Under the pieces are notes generated by a model. The model was not told where the DNA came from, did no database searches, and saw only the letters and a program-made list of their open reading frames with translations. Both the position numbers and the translations under genes were made by a program. Shown here piece after piece: positions 1-8,268 of a DNA stretch of 15,410 nucleotides (positions within the stretch are counted from its first letter, which is position 1; each line of letters starts with the position of its first letter). The stretch comes from an uncultured Clostridia bacterium (GTDB lineage Bacteria; Bacillota; Clostridia; TANB77; CAG-508): positions 1 to 15,410 of the forward strand of contig CASTFX010000015.1 of assembly GCA_949448405.1 (NCBI GenBank), given 5' to 3'.

Positions 1-257
1 ATGAGTTAACAGGACTAATATGGGCAGCAGCAAAAATGAGACCATCAAAGAGTACAAAGGATATGGAAGTATCTAGCTTAAAGAAAAAATTTAAAGACAA
101 AAAATTTGCAGCAGGATGCTCAAGAGATACTATAAGCCTAGGTGCAGACGAACTTGGTTGGACTTTAGAAGAACTTTTTGAAAAGACAATTGAAGCTATG
201 AGAGAAAGTGAAGATAAAGTTGAGGAAGAGATTATAAATACTTGCAAAATGCAGTAA
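1..257 (+). CDS. HD-domain hydrolase, C-terminal part (5' truncated by window)
   Basis: The reading frame is already open at base 3 and runs to TAA at 255-257, so only the last 84 residues are present. They begin ELTGLIWAAAKMRPSKS and continue with a basic stretch and FAAGCSRD. From memory this matches the C-terminal end of the small HD/HDIG predicted hydrolases (COG2316 type, about 190 residues) common in Clostridia, where a helix ending in VRPSKS precedes a KSVKKKWKDKxFAAG stretch. The HD metal-binding residues would lie upstream and are not visible. The internal ATG at 36 is not the true start, because the conserved sequence continues upstream of it in frame. No substrate can be inferred. 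serS follows 47 bases later in the same direction. Confidence 0.75.
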   Translation, partial: ELTGLIWAAAKMRPSKSTKDMEVSSLKKKFKDKKFAAGCSRDTISLGADELGWTLEELFEKTIEAMRESEDKVEEEIINTCKMQ

Positions 258-304
258 AATATGATAGACTTGCCCTATATATTAATTAGAAAAGAGGAAA
301 CAAA

Positions 305-1603
305 ATGATAGATATAAAATTAATAAGAGAGAATCCAGAGCTTGTAAAAGAAAATATCAAGAAAAAGTTTCAAAACCATAAGTTAGAGTTAGTAGATAAA
401 GTAATAGAATTAGATAAGAAAAATAGAGAGATATCATTAAAAGGAGATACTCTTAGAATGAATCGTAATAAGCTTAGTGAACAAATTGGAATGCTTATGC
501 GTGAAGGTAAAAAGGAAGAAGCAGAAAAAGTAAAAAAAGAAGTTGTATCAATAAATGAAGAACTAACTAGTAATGAAAAATTAGAAGAAGAATATAAAAT
601 ACAAATAAAAGAAATGATGATGAAAATTCCTAACATTATGCATGAAAGTGTACCAATAGGAAAAGATGATAGTGAAAATGTAGAAGTACAAAAATATGGA
701 GAACCAGTTGTACCAGAATATGAAATTCCATATCATACAGATATAATGGAAAGTCTATCGGGAATAGATTTAGATTCAGCAAGAGAAGTCGCAGGAAATG
801 GATTTTATTATTTACTTGGAAATATTGCAAGACTACATTCAGCTCTTATAAGTTATGCAAGAGATTTTATGATAAATAAAGGATTTACTTATGCAGTACC
901 GCCATTTATGATTAGAAGTGATGTTGTAACAGGTGTTATGAGTTTTGAAGAAATGGATGCAATGATGTATAAAATAGAAGGTGAGGACCTCTATTTAATA
1001 GGTACAAGTGAACACTCAATGATAGGAAAATTTAAAGGAAAAATATTAGATAGTGAAAATTTACCATACACAATGACCTCGTATTCACCATGTTTTAGAA
1101 AAGAAAAAGGAGCTCACGGAATAGAAGAAAGAGGAATATACAGAATACATCAATTTGAAAAGCAAGAAATGATAGTAGTATGTGAGCCAGAAGATAGTTA
1201 TGAATGGTATGATAAAATGTGGTCATACACAGTAGAATTATTTAGAAGTTTGGATATACCAGTACGTACATTAGAATGCTGTTCAGGAGATTTAGCTGAT
1301 TTAAAAGCTAAGAGTGTAGACGTAGAAGCATGGAGTCCGAGACAGAAAAAATACTTTGAAGTAGGAAGCTGTTCTAATCTAACAGACGCACAAAGTAGAA
1401 GATTAGGAATTAGGGCAAAGAAAAAAGGCGAAAAGCAAAGCTATTATGCACACACTTTAAACAATACAGTTATAGCTCCACCACGTATGCTAATAGCATT
1501 CTTAGAAAATAATTATAACAAAGATGGAAGTATAGATATACCAGGAATTTTAAGACCATATATGGGCGGAATAGAGAAATTGATACCAAATCCTAAAAAA
1601 TAA
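305..1603 (+). CDS. serS: Seryl-tRNA synthetase
   Basis: SerRS activates serine with ATP and charges tRNA-Ser in the cytoplasm. The product is 432 residues, normal for the family. Residues about 1-110 form the charged tRNA-binding coiled-coil arm. The class II catalytic core follows, with the TSE serine/ATP loop at 234-236, motif 2 PCFRKEKGAHG with its arginine at 265, and motif 3 APPRML with its arginine at 394. The region with GDLADLKAKSVDVEAW and GSCSNLTDAQSRR resembles the form often seen in archaea and some Clostridia more than the Escherichia coli form; this is a by-eye impression. An AGAGGA Shine-Dalgarno sequence lies just upstream of the ATG. Two CGG trinucleotides in this gene (759 and 1117) and one near its end (1567) are out of codon phase and are read normally. 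Confidence 0.97.
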   Translation: MIDIKLIRENPELVKENIKKKFQNHKLELVDKVIELDKKNREISLKGDTLRMNRNKLSEQIGMLMREGKKEEAEKVKKEVVSINEELTSNEKLEEEYKIQIKEMMMKIPNIMHESVPIGKDDSENVEVQKYGEPVVPEYEIPYHTDIMESLSGIDLDSAREVAGNGFYYLLGNIARLHSALISYARDFMINKGFTYAVPPFMIRSDVVTGVMSFEEMDAMMYKIEGEDLYLIGTSEHSMIGKFKGKILDSENLPYTMTSYSPCFRKEKGAHGIEERGIYRIHQFEKQEMIVVCEPEDSYEWYDKMWSYTVELFRSLDIPVRTLECCSGDLADLKAKSVDVEAWSPRQKKYFEVGSCSNLTDAQSRRLGIRAKKKGEKQSYYAHTLNNTVIAPPRMLIAFLENNYNKDGSIDIPGILRPYMGGIEKLIPNPKK

Positions 1604-1617
1604 AGATGAGGAAAGAA

Positions 1618-2207
1618 ATGATAGTAAAAAATCCAAAATTTGAAATATCAGCAGTAAGTAAAAAACAATATCCAAATAAAGGTTTACCAGAAATAGTACT
1701 TGCAGGAAAATCAAATGTAGGCAAATCTTCATTTGTAAACACTTTAATAAATAGAAAAGGTTTAGCAAGAACAAGTAGTGAACCAGGAAAAACGAGACAA
1801 ATAAATTTCTATAATATTGACGAAGAATTTTATTTTGTAGATTTACCACGGATATGGATATAGCAAAATGTCAAAGACAGAACAAGAGAAAGTACGGAAA
1901 ATTCATAGAAGAGTATTTATTTTCTAGAGAAAATATTAATTTAATTGTATTGCTATTAGATATAAGACATAAGCCAACAGAAAATGATAAACTAATGTAT
2001 GAATATATTAAAAGTACCAATAAACCATATTTAATAATTACAAATAAAGCAGATAAAATTGCAGTAACAAAGGTAGAACAAGCAGTAGAAGAGATAAGAA
2101 GATATTTGAATATGGAAGAAAAAGAAATAATACTTCCATTTTCATCAGAAAGAAAAATATATATAGAAGATACTTGGAATATTATAGATAAATGGAGGCA
2201 AAATTAA
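1618..2207 (+). CDS. engB: Ribosome-biogenesis GTPase EngB (YsxC/YihA), needs two +1 frameshifts at CGG codons
   Basis: EngB is a small GTPase needed for 50S subunit assembly and is usually essential. ATG 1618 is preferred to ATG 1606 because GAGGAAAG precedes it and MIVKNPKFEISAV aligns with the family start. G1 (GKSNVGKSS) is at residues 30-38, the switch Thr at 59, and DLP of G3 at 75-77. In the zero frame the next codon is CGG (1849-1851), and a TAG ends translation at 1863 after 81 residues. Skipping C1849 gives GGA and restores the G3 motif DLPGYGY. Fifteen codons later a second in-frame CGG (1895-1897) needs the same skip, giving EKVGKFIEEYLF. The frame then carries G4 TNKAD at 141-145 and SSE at 175-177 and ends at TAA 2205-2207. 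The total is 195 residues, the length of Bacillus subtilis YsxC. If the shifts do not occur, the gene is a pseudogene. Confidence 0.9.
1849..1851 (+). other. CGG +1 recoding site 1 (engB)
   Basis: The codon series is GAT TTA CCA CGG A. Skipping the C reads GGA as the glycine of the G3 motif DxPG, which is essentially invariant in GTPases. The zero frame stops four codons later. No internal Shine-Dalgarno sequence and no slippery P-site codon is visible. Confidence 0.85.
1895..1897 (+). other. CGG +1 recoding site 2 (engB)
   Basis: In the frame set by site 1 the codons are GAG AAA GTA CGG A. Skipping the C gives GGA and leads into GKFIEEYLF, matching the (W)GxxIExY region of YsxC. A skip of G1892 instead would give EKYGKF, so the exact base skipped is not fixed by the protein alone. 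The in-frame CGG matches the other sites. Confidence 0.75.
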
Positions 2208-2771
2208 GTGAAACTAGGTGCTGATAATGATACTCTAGCAGAGAATAAAATATTAATTCTATATTTATTATCCATACTAGATAACCCAATAAATAATGAT
2301 GGACTATATAGATTAGTACTATCAATACAAGATATGAATTATTTTTACTTTCAACAGTTTTTGCTAGATTTAGAGAATAATAAATATATAATGAATTACA
2401 AAAAAGAAGACGAGATGGTATATGAAATAACAGAAAGTGGAAAAAGCACTTTAGATTTAACAATAGATGTGCTACCAGGAATTATAAAAAGAAAAGTTGA
2501 TGAAACAATAAAAGGCGAGTTAAGAGAAATAAAGAACGAATCAGCAGTAAGAGCTGAATTCATCCCTCTTAGTGAGAAAGAATTTATTGTAAAATGTAAG
2601 ATAATAGAAAATAGTATAGTAATATTTGAGATACAGACACTTGCAACAACAAGAGAACAAGCAATACAAATTGTTCAGAATTGGGAAGAAAACTCAAATA
2701 TGATATACCCAAAAGTAATACAAATGCTAAATGAGAAAAGAGAAGAAAAAAAAGAAGAGGAGAGTAACTAA
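2208..2771 (+). CDS. DUF4364 family protein
   Basis: The protein is 187 residues and starts with GTG directly abutting the engB stop codon. GGAGG is about ten bases upstream, so translation is probably coupled to engB. It matches from memory the DUF4364 family of Clostridia. The N-terminal half (LILYLLSILDNPINNDGLYRL through YEITESGKS) reads like a winged-helix DNA-binding domain similar to PadR/MarR folds, followed by an alpha/beta C-terminal domain and a basic-acidic tail. There is no signal peptide or membrane segment. Its role is unknown to me; a transcriptional or regulatory function is inference. No CGG codon is present. Confidence 0.75.
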   Translation: MKLGADNDTLAENKILILYLLSILDNPINNDGLYRLVLSIQDMNYFYFQQFLLDLENNKYIMNYKKEDEMVYEITESGKSTLDLTIDVLPGIIKRKVDETIKGELREIKNESAVRAEFIPLSEKEFIVKCKIIENSIVIFEIQTLATTREQAIQIVQNWEENSNMIYPKVIQMLNEKREEKKEEESN

Positions 2772-2772
2772 T

Positions 2773-4212
2773 ATGGCAAAAAAAGAAGAGTTTGTAAAAG
2801 AGATTGCAGATATAGATGAAGATTTTGCAAAGTGGTATACAGATATAGTAATTAAAACAGAACTTGCAGATTATACAGATACAAAAGGGTGTATAGCTAT
2901 AAAACCATATGGGTATGCAATATGGGAAAACATACAAAATTATGCAGATAAGTTATTTAAAGAAACAGGGATAAAAAATGTGTATTTTCCACTACTTATA
3001 CCAGAAAGTTTATTACAAAAAGAAAAGGATCATGTAGAAGGATTCGCACCAGAAGTTGCATTTGTTACAGAAGCTGGTGGAGAAGTTCTAGAAGAGAAAA
3101 TGTGCATAAGACCTACATCAGAGACTATGTTTTCTACACTTTATTCAAAATGGTTGAAATCTTGGAGAGACTTACCAATGGAATATAACCAATGGTGTAG
3201 TGTGTTAAGATGGGAAAAAGAAACAAGACCATTTTTACGTTCACGTGAATTCTTATGGCAAGAAGGACATACAATCCATGAAACGAAAGAAGAAGCAATG
3301 GAAAGAACTTTAAAAATGCTTGAAATATATGAAAGTATAATAGAAGAATTGCTCGCAATACCAGTATTAAAAGGTAAAAAAACAGAAAAAGAAAAATTTT
3401 CAGGAGCAGAAGAAACATATACAGTAGAAACTTTAACAAGAGATGGAAGAGCTCTTCAATCAGGAACTTCTCATTACTTTGGGCAAAACTTTACAAAACC
3501 ATTTGAAGTAAAATTCCAAAATAGAGAAGGAAAAGAAGAATATGCGTATCAAACTTCATGGGGAATAAGTACAAGACTAATGGGAGCAGTTATAATGGCT
3601 CATGGAGATAATAGGGGACTAAAACTTCCACCAAAACTTGCACCAATTCAAGTTAGAATAATACCTATTGCAATGCATAAAGAAGGTGTTTTAGAAAAAG
3701 CAGAAGAATTGAAAAAAGAATTAGAAAAAGACTTTAGGATAGATATAGATGATAGAGATCAAGTATCTCCAGGATTTAAGTTTAATGACTGCGAGCTTAA
3801 AGGAATACCAGTAAGAATAGAAATGGGACCAAGAGATATAGAAAATGGAGAATGCATAGTAGTTAGACGAGATACATTTGAAAAAATACCAGTAAAATTA
3901 GAAGAACTAAATTCAAAATTAAAAGATATATTAGAAGATATACAAGTTAGTATGTATAAAATGTGTGAAAAGAGACTAGAGGAAAAGACACAAACTGCAA
4001 CTACTATGGAAGAATTCGAAAAAAGAATAAACGAAAACCAAGGATATATAAAAGCAATGTGGTGTGGTAATAAAGAATGTGAAGATAAGATAAAAGAAGT
4101 AACAGGAGCACATTCTAGATGCATACCATTTGAACAAGAAAATATTTCAGATAAATGTGTATGTTGTGGTAAACCTGCATCAAAAATGGTAGTTTGGGGA
4201 AGACAATATTAA
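2773..4212 (+). CDS. proS: Prolyl-tRNA synthetase, short archaeal/eukaryotic type
   Basis: ProRS charges tRNA-Pro with proline. I chose ATG 2773 (MAKKEEFVKEI) because GAGGAGAG sits about nine bases upstream; the open frame extends back to 2731 inside the DUF4364 gene but that extension is only lysine/arginine-rich. The protein is 479 residues and lacks the editing insertion of the long bacterial form. The RPTSE loop is at 113-117 and motif 2 (RWEKETRPFLRSREF) spans 146-160, with Arg156 and Arg158 both encoded by CGT, which shows that CGU is read as arginine here. The anticodon-binding domain follows, then the C-terminal zinc-binding domain with cysteines at 431, 436, 462 and 465, and the terminal Tyr of WGRQY. 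Confidence 0.96.
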   Translation: MAKKEEFVKEIADIDEDFAKWYTDIVIKTELADYTDTKGCIAIKPYGYAIWENIQNYADKLFKETGIKNVYFPLLIPESLLQKEKDHVEGFAPEVAFVTEAGGEVLEEKMCIRPTSETMFSTLYSKWLKSWRDLPMEYNQWCSVLRWEKETRPFLRSREFLWQEGHTIHETKEEAMERTLKMLEIYESIIEELLAIPVLKGKKTEKEKFSGAEETYTVETLTRDGRALQSGTSHYFGQNFTKPFEVKFQNREGKEEYAYQTSWGISTRLMGAVIMAHGDNRGLKLPPKLAPIQVRIIPIAMHKEGVLEKAEELKKELEKDFRIDIDDRDQVSPGFKFNDCELKGIPVRIEMGPRDIENGECIVVRRDTFEKIPVKLEELNSKLKDILEDIQVSMYKMCEKRLEEKTQTATTMEEFEKRINENQGYIKAMWCGNKECEDKIKEVTGAHSRCIPFEQENISDKCVCCGKPASKMVVWGRQY

Positions 4213-4313
4213 AATAGGATATAATAAAAAGATATAATTCACAGCAAAATAAACTTAACATACTCATAAGGACGAAAAACTAAGGCTATGAATTGTAACA
4301 AGAAAGGAAACAT

Positions 4314-5147
4314 ATGGAAATAATAGATGGGAAAGCTCTTGCAAAAGTTACAAGAGAAAACCTAAAAAAAGAAGCAGAAGAATTAAGGGCTAAGGGGATA
4401 GTTCCAAAACTTGCAGTGATACTTGTTGGAAGTGATAAAGCATCTCAAATATATGTGAGAAATAAAAGTAAAGCTTGTGAAGAAGTTGGAATAGAATATG
4501 AAGAAATACTTCTAGAAGAAGATACAAAAATGGATACTTTATTAGATATTATAGATGATTTAAATAACAGAGCAGATATAAATGGAATATTACTTCAAAG
4601 TCCAATACCAGAACATTTAGATATAAATGAAGCATTTAGAAGAATATCACCTGAAAAAGATGTAGATGGGTTTAATCCAATAAGTCTTGGTAAACTTTGC
4701 TTAAATCAAGATACTTTTGTATCATGTACTCCATATGGAATTATGAAAATTCTTGAAGCATATAACATAGACATAAGAGGAAAACATGCAGTAATAATTG
4801 GAAGAAGTAATATAGTTGGAAAGCCAATGTCATTATGTCTTCTTAACAAAGATGCAACAGTTACTATATGTCATTCAAAAACAAAAAACTTAAAAGAGAT
4901 AACACAACAAGCAGATATATTAATTGCAGCAATAGGAAAAAAACAATTTGTTACAGCAGATATGGTAAAGACAGGGGCAGTTGTCATAGATGTTGGAATA
5001 AATAGAACAGAAGAAGGACTATTCGGAGATGTAGATTTCGAAAATGTAAAAGAAAAGACATCTTTTATAACACCAGTACCAGGTGGAGTTGGTCCAATGA
5101 CAGTTGCAATGCTTATGAATAATATTATAAAAGCTACCAAGCTTTAA
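4314..5147 (+). CDS. folD: Bifunctional methylenetetrahydrofolate dehydrogenase/cyclohydrolase
   Basis: FolD interconverts 5,10-methylene-THF, methenyl-THF and 10-formyl-THF in one-carbon metabolism, in the cytoplasm. The 277-residue length is typical. The active-site YVRNK motif has Tyr47 and Lys51. ILLQSPIPEH, KDVDGFNP, the NADP-binding GRSNIVGKPM and the C-terminal TPVPGGVGPMTVAML are all present. The start is ATG 4314 with GAAAGG upstream. A 101-base gap separates it from proS; I see no hairpin there, but the gap may hold a weak promoter. The CGG at 5024 is out of phase (TTC GGA) and is read normally. Confidence 0.97.
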   Translation: MEIIDGKALAKVTRENLKKEAEELRAKGIVPKLAVILVGSDKASQIYVRNKSKACEEVGIEYEEILLEEDTKMDTLLDIIDDLNNRADINGILLQSPIPEHLDINEAFRRISPEKDVDGFNPISLGKLCLNQDTFVSCTPYGIMKILEAYNIDIRGKHAVIIGRSNIVGKPMSLCLLNKDATVTICHSKTKNLKEITQQADILIAAIGKKQFVTADMVKTGAVVIDVGINRTEEGLFGDVDFENVKEKTSFITPVPGGVGPMTVAMLMNNIIKATKL

Positions 5148-5184
5148 AAATTAAGTTAGATATATAATTTTCATTCAAAGAGGG

Positions 5185-5209
5185 AAGAACGAGTGCAAAG
5201 CTCGTTCTT
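5185..5209 (+). terminator. Hairpin after folD, possible weak terminator
   Basis: AAGAACGAG (5185-5193) pairs perfectly with CTCGTTCTT (5201-5209) around a seven-base loop. The following T-run is broken (TAAGTCGTTTT), so termination may be partial and dprA may be reached by read-through. Confidence 0.5.
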
Positions 5210-5236
5210 TAAGTCGTTTTATCAAAGGAGCTAGAA

Positions 5237-5878
5237 ATGAAAATTATAAAAAAAGAAGAAAAGCTATATCCAAAATCTTTATTAAAAATATATAACCCAC
5301 CAGAAAAGCTATATATTTTAGGAGATGAAAAAATATTAAATGATTTTTCTATTGCAATAGTAGGCTCAAGAAATCCTAGTAGATATGGAATAGAAACAGC
5401 AAAGGCACTTGCATATAATCTAGCAAAATATAATGTAAATGTAGTAAGTGGAATGGCAAAAGGAATTGATACTTCAGCGCATATAGGAACAATCATGGGT
5501 AAAGGTAAAACAATAGCAGTACTTGGAAGCGGATTTAATCATATATATCCAAAAGAAAATATAGAACTATTAAAAAAGATAATAGCAACTGGAGGAGCAG
5601 TTATTACTGAATATAAAGAAGATACTATTCCAAATAAAGAAAATTTTCCTAAAAGAAATAGGATAATAAGTGCACTAAGTAAAGGTGTAGTTGTAGTAGA
5701 AGCAGCCAAAAGAAGTGGAAGCCTAATAACTGCAGAAATAGCATTAGAGGAAGGAAAAGAAGTGTTTGCAGTTCCAGGAAATATAAATTCAAAAACTTCA
5801 AAAGGAACTAATGGATTAATAAAAGATGGGGCAAAATTAATAGAAAATGTTAGAGATATATTAGAAGAATATACATAA
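5237..5878 (+). CDS. dprA: DNA-processing protein DprA/Smf, core domain only
   Basis: DprA binds single-stranded DNA and loads RecA during natural transformation; it is widespread even in species not known to be competent. The 213 residues cover only the Rossmann-like core. Visible motifs are AIVGSRNPSRYG, SGMAKGIDTSAH, LGSGFNHIYP, FPKRNRIISALS, RSGSLITA and PGNINSKTSKGTNGLI. The N-terminal SAM/HhH region and C-terminal winged helix of longer DprA proteins are missing, giving a protein well below the usual 300-370 residues. GGAGC upstream of ATG 5237 is a plausible ribosome-binding site. The CGG at 5530 is out of phase (AGC GGA) and read normally. Confidence 0.92.
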   Translation: MKIIKKEEKLYPKSLLKIYNPPEKLYILGDEKILNDFSIAIVGSRNPSRYGIETAKALAYNLAKYNVNVVSGMAKGIDTSAHIGTIMGKGKTIAVLGSGFNHIYPKENIELLKKIIATGGAVITEYKEDTIPNKENFPKRNRIISALSKGVVVVEAAKRSGSLITAEIALEEGKEVFAVPGNINSKTSKGTNGLIKDGAKLIENVRDILEEYT

Positions 5879-5903
5879 AATTAAAAAAGTGTAGACGAAA
5901 GTA

Positions 5904-5932
5904 TTGACATTCTAAGAAAAATGTAATAAAAT
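5904..5932 (+). promoter_or_regulatory. Sigma-A promoter for rplM-rpsI
   Basis: TTGACA at 5904-5909 and TAAAAT at 5927-5932 are separated by exactly 17 bases. Transcription would start near 5939, leaving a leader of about 110 bases before rplM. Confidence 0.85.
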
Positions 5933-5938
5933 ATTTTA

Positions 5939-6051
5939 GTATTATGAGAAATTATATAAATATCATAAGTTTTTTCCCGGTAAACGAGTGTTATTTATAT
6001 GTATTTTATTTAAATTATAAATGAAAATCAGAATGGAGGAAATTGATTACC
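5939..6051 (+). promoter_or_regulatory. rplM 5' leader, possible L13-type autoregulatory leader
   Basis: About 110 untranslated bases lie between the predicted start site and rplM, including a TTTTTTCCCGGTAAACGAG stretch at 5970-5988 that stands out from the AT-rich background. Leaders bound by ribosomal protein L13 are known in Firmicutes at this place. I could not fold this one into a recognised consensus, so the assignment rests mainly on position. Confidence 0.3.
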
Positions 6052-6486
6052 ATGAATAATACTACTTATAGTATAAAAAAAGATGAAATTGTTAGAAAAT
6101 GGTATATAATTGATGCTGAAGGAAAACCTCTAGGAAGAGTAGCAACAGAAGCTGCTAAATTATTAAGAGGAAAACATAAACCAACATTTACACCAAATAT
6201 GGATGTTGGAGACCATGTAATAGTTATCAATTGTGGAAAAGCTATTTTAACAGGAAATAAATTAAATCAAAAAGTTTATAGACATCATTCAGGATATATT
6301 GGAGGAATGAAAGAAATATCTGCTAAAGATATGCTACAAAACAACCCAGAAAAAGCAATGATGTTAGCAATAAAAGGAATGCTTCCACACAATACTTTAG
6401 GAAGAAACAGTATTAAAAAGTTAAGAGTTTATGCTGGAGCAGAACATGAAAATATGGCTCAAAAACCAGAAGTATGGGAATTTTAA
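6052..6486 (+). CDS. rplM: 50S ribosomal protein L13
   Basis: L13 is an early-assembling protein of the large ribosomal subunit. The product is 144 residues, matching the family. Signature segments are WYIIDAEGKPLGRVA, LRGKHKPTFTPNMDVGD, YRHHSGYIGGMKE and MLPHNTLGR. I chose ATG 6052 because GGAGGA at 6035-6040 is at normal distance; an in-frame TTG at 6043 is too close to it. It is co-transcribed with rpsI 14 bases downstream, the common pairing. Confidence 0.97.
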   Translation: MNNTTYSIKKDEIVRKWYIIDAEGKPLGRVATEAAKLLRGKHKPTFTPNMDVGDHVIVINCGKAILTGNKLNQKVYRHHSGYIGGMKEISAKDMLQNNPEKAMMLAIKGMLPHNTLGRNSIKKLRVYAGAEHENMAQKPEVWEF

Positions 6487-6500
6487 AGGAGGAAAAATAA

Positions 6501-6908
6501 ATGCCTAAAGCAAGTTCAGAAAAAATAATGTTTTATGGTACAGGAAGAAGAAAAAGCTCTATTGCTAGAGTTAGACTAGTACCAGGTACAGGAAAAATAA
6601 CTATTAATTCTAAAGATATAGATGAATATTTAGACTTAGAAACTCTAAAAGTAATAGTAAGACAACCATTAGTTGCAACAGATACTTTAAATAAATATGA
6701 TGTAATCTGTAAAGTAACAGGTGGAGGAGTTTCAGGTCAAGCAGGAGCTGTTCGTCATGGAATAGCAAGAGCATTAAATGAAGCTAATAGTGAATACAGA
6801 CCAGTATTAAAATCAAAAGGTTTCTTATCAAGAGATTCAAGAACAAAAGAAAGAAAGAAATATGGTCTTAAAAAAGCTAGAAAAGCACCACAATTTAGTA
6901 AGAGATAA
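6501..6908 (+). CDS. rpsI: 30S ribosomal protein S9
   Basis: S9 is a small-subunit protein whose C-terminal tail reaches the P-site tRNA anticodon loop. At 135 residues it has the expected GTGRRKSSIARVRL start, the GGGVSGQAGAVRHGIARAL core and the universal SKR C-terminus. AAAGGAGG lies directly upstream of the ATG. A rho-independent terminator follows at once. Confidence 0.98.
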   Translation: MPKASSEKIMFYGTGRRKSSIARVRLVPGTGKITINSKDIDEYLDLETLKVIVRQPLVATDTLNKYDVICKVTGGGVSGQAGAVRHGIARALNEANSEYRPVLKSKGFLSRDSRTKERKKYGLKKARKAPQFSKR

Positions 6909-6920
6909 AAAGATATATAC

Positions 6921-6953
6921 AAAAAAGCGGTAATCAAAGATTACTGCTTTTTT
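6921..6953 (+). terminator. Rho-independent terminator of rplM-rpsI
   Basis: A 15-base arm (AAAAAAGCGGTAATC) pairs with GATTACTGCTTTTTT across a three-base AAA loop, with one G-U pair. The T-run closes the stem. The symmetrical A/T tails could also allow use from the other strand. Confidence 0.88.
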
Positions 6954-7069
6954 GTATTAAAAGTATTCTTCTAATATTCTACACAACTTCACTTTCTTTA
7001 TAGAAGTAAGAGGTTAGCCGTTATAAAATTGGATGAAAGAGATGAAGAATAAAATGAATACAAAAAGTC

Positions 7070-7096
7070 GGTGGCGTCCGTAGAACGGACGCCACC
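7070..7096 (-). terminator. G+C-rich terminator closing the island gene
   Basis: GGTGGCGTCCG and CGGACGCCACC form a perfect 11-bp stem around a five-base loop. On the minus strand it is followed by GACTTTTTG. It lies 37 bases beyond the island gene's stop codon and marks the left boundary of the G+C-rich segment. Confidence 0.7.
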
Positions 7097-7133
7097 ATTT
7101 GTGTGATTAAATTATTCAGTTGTAGAGATTGCC

Positions 7134-8192
7134 TTAGTTGTAGTACGGAAAACCTGCCGCAGATACACGTGGGACAAACACAAAGACAGGCTCAGGCTTT
7201 ACTACCACGGTAGGAATCTTGGTTTCCTGCAACTTCATAGGCGCAACGAAAATGTCGCCCTTACGCTGATGGCCACGCTGACCATCAAAATGTTCTTTGC
7301 GAGAGCAAGCATGGCTGTGCTCGCTGTTGTTGGAAACATTGACGTCAGGAAGTACTGCGTCAACCTGGGTGCTGATAAGTGCCCTGCCCTTGGTGGGCTT
7401 ATCTTTAGGCCAAGCTTCTTCAGCAGCCTTCTTGGCAGCTTTTTCAGCGGCCTTTGCCTCCGCTTTCTTAGCGGCTTTGTCGCGCTTTTTCTTGTGATTG
7501 GTATTGCGGGAGTAAAGCTTGGCTTGCTTTCCATAGCGCTCTGCGCGAATGCCAGCAACAGGAACTGCGCCAACATTATGATAAGAAAGACGAAGGCCGT
7601 TAGCTTCAAGGGCAGTAGTGCTAAAGCCGAAAGCATACAAGTCGTTGACTTTTTTATCACCAATGATCTTGCGCAGGGCTTCAAGCTCTTCCTGCCATGT
7701 GGTGAGCTCTATACACTGAAACTGAATGATAGAGACTCTCTTGTAAGCGGCCGCGGTGCTATGAGATTTTTCGCGCACGGCCTTCCTATCAAGAACAACG
7801 GAAAGTTTTTTGACATGTTCCTTGTGCAGTGCGTCGCTTCTCCGGCGAAGAGCGCGGGAACGGTCCTTCATCAGAAAATCCTCGACAACGTCGCTGATAT
7901 CAGAAACGCTGACATTCTCCGAGCCATTACTGGCAGCGGAATAGTCCTCGAAACCAAAATCGGCATGTTCCTCAGTGACACCAGTATTGTCGGCATCACA
8001 AGTAGCGTCGAACCAGGCTTCATCGCTGAAGTCGGTACGTTCCATGTGCCCCGGGTCACGAGACGACCAGTTGCTGTACCAAACCGACAGAAAGTCGAGG
8101 TACTGGTCATAGTCGTCAAACAGTCTCGGGTCGCAGGGGTGTTTGGTCCAGGAGTCAGCCTGAACCGCGTTTTCCTTCCGTTCTTTGAACAT
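7134..8192 (-). CDS. Hypothetical protein in a G+C-rich island, probably foreign
   Basis: I do not recognise this 352-residue protein. It has no signal peptide or membrane segment. Residues about 15-105 are acidic and rich in Asp, Ser and aromatics (DDYDQYLDFLSVWYSNW). Residues 106-150 are basic. An Ala/Lys coiled-coil-like stretch lies around 235-265 (AAKKAEAKAAEKAAKKAAEE), and the C-terminus is Val/Pro-rich. Its base composition is about half G+C with G/C third positions, unlike every neighbour. It nevertheless has a consensus promoter, AAGAAGGAGG before ATG 8192, and a terminator. It contains two in-frame CGG codons (codon 5 at 8180-8178 and codon 117 at 7844-7842) in Arg/Lys-rich contexts. 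Under the +1 rule seen in the native genes, translation would fail at codon 5. It may be a recent transfer, a mobile-element or phage gene, or chimeric assembly. Confidence 0.6.
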   Translation of the reverse strand: MFKERKENAVQADSWTKHPCDPRLFDDYDQYLDFLSVWYSNWSSRDPGHMERTDFSDEAWFDATCDADNTGVTEEHADFGFEDYSAASNGSENVSVSDISDVVEDFLMKDRSRALRRRSDALHKEHVKKLSVVLDRKAVREKSHSTAAAYKRVSIIQFQCIELTTWQEELEALRKIIGDKKVNDLYAFGFSTTALEANGLRLSYHNVGAVPVAGIRAERYGKQAKLYSRNTNHKKKRDKAAKKAEAKAAEKAAKKAAEEAWPKDKPTKGRALISTQVDAVLPDVNVSNNSEHSHACSRKEHFDGQRGHQRKGDIFVAPMKLQETKIPTVVVKPEPVFVFVPRVSAAGFPYYN

Positions 8193-8241
8193 TGGAAAAC
8201 CTCCTTCTTGAATAATTTATATAAAGGCAAAAAAATGCCCT

Positions 8242-8265
8242 TATACACAAAGAAAATTGTGTATA
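8242..8265. repeat. Perfect palindrome at the island gene's start site
   Basis: TATACACAA (8242-8250) and TTGTGTATA (8257-8265) are perfect inverted repeats around six bases. They cover the predicted transcription start just downstream of the -10 box, the usual place for a repressor operator. They could also form a 5'-end hairpin stabilising the mRNA. Confidence 0.55.
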
Positions 8266-8268
8266 TAG

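Noticed and set aside
1618..2207. engB and yabG as simple pseudogenes
   Set aside because: No stops, -1 shifts or missing motifs occur apart from the CGG events, and EngB is usually essential.
2731..2772. Longer proS N-terminus from 2731
   Set aside because: It overlaps the DUF4364 gene and encodes only a Lys/Arg-rich run; ATG 2773 has a proper ribosome-binding site.
6960..7069. Possible attachment-site duplication around the island
   Set aside because: Only a seven-base AT-rich match (ATAAAAT) was seen on both sides (near 7050 and 8300), which is expected by chance.
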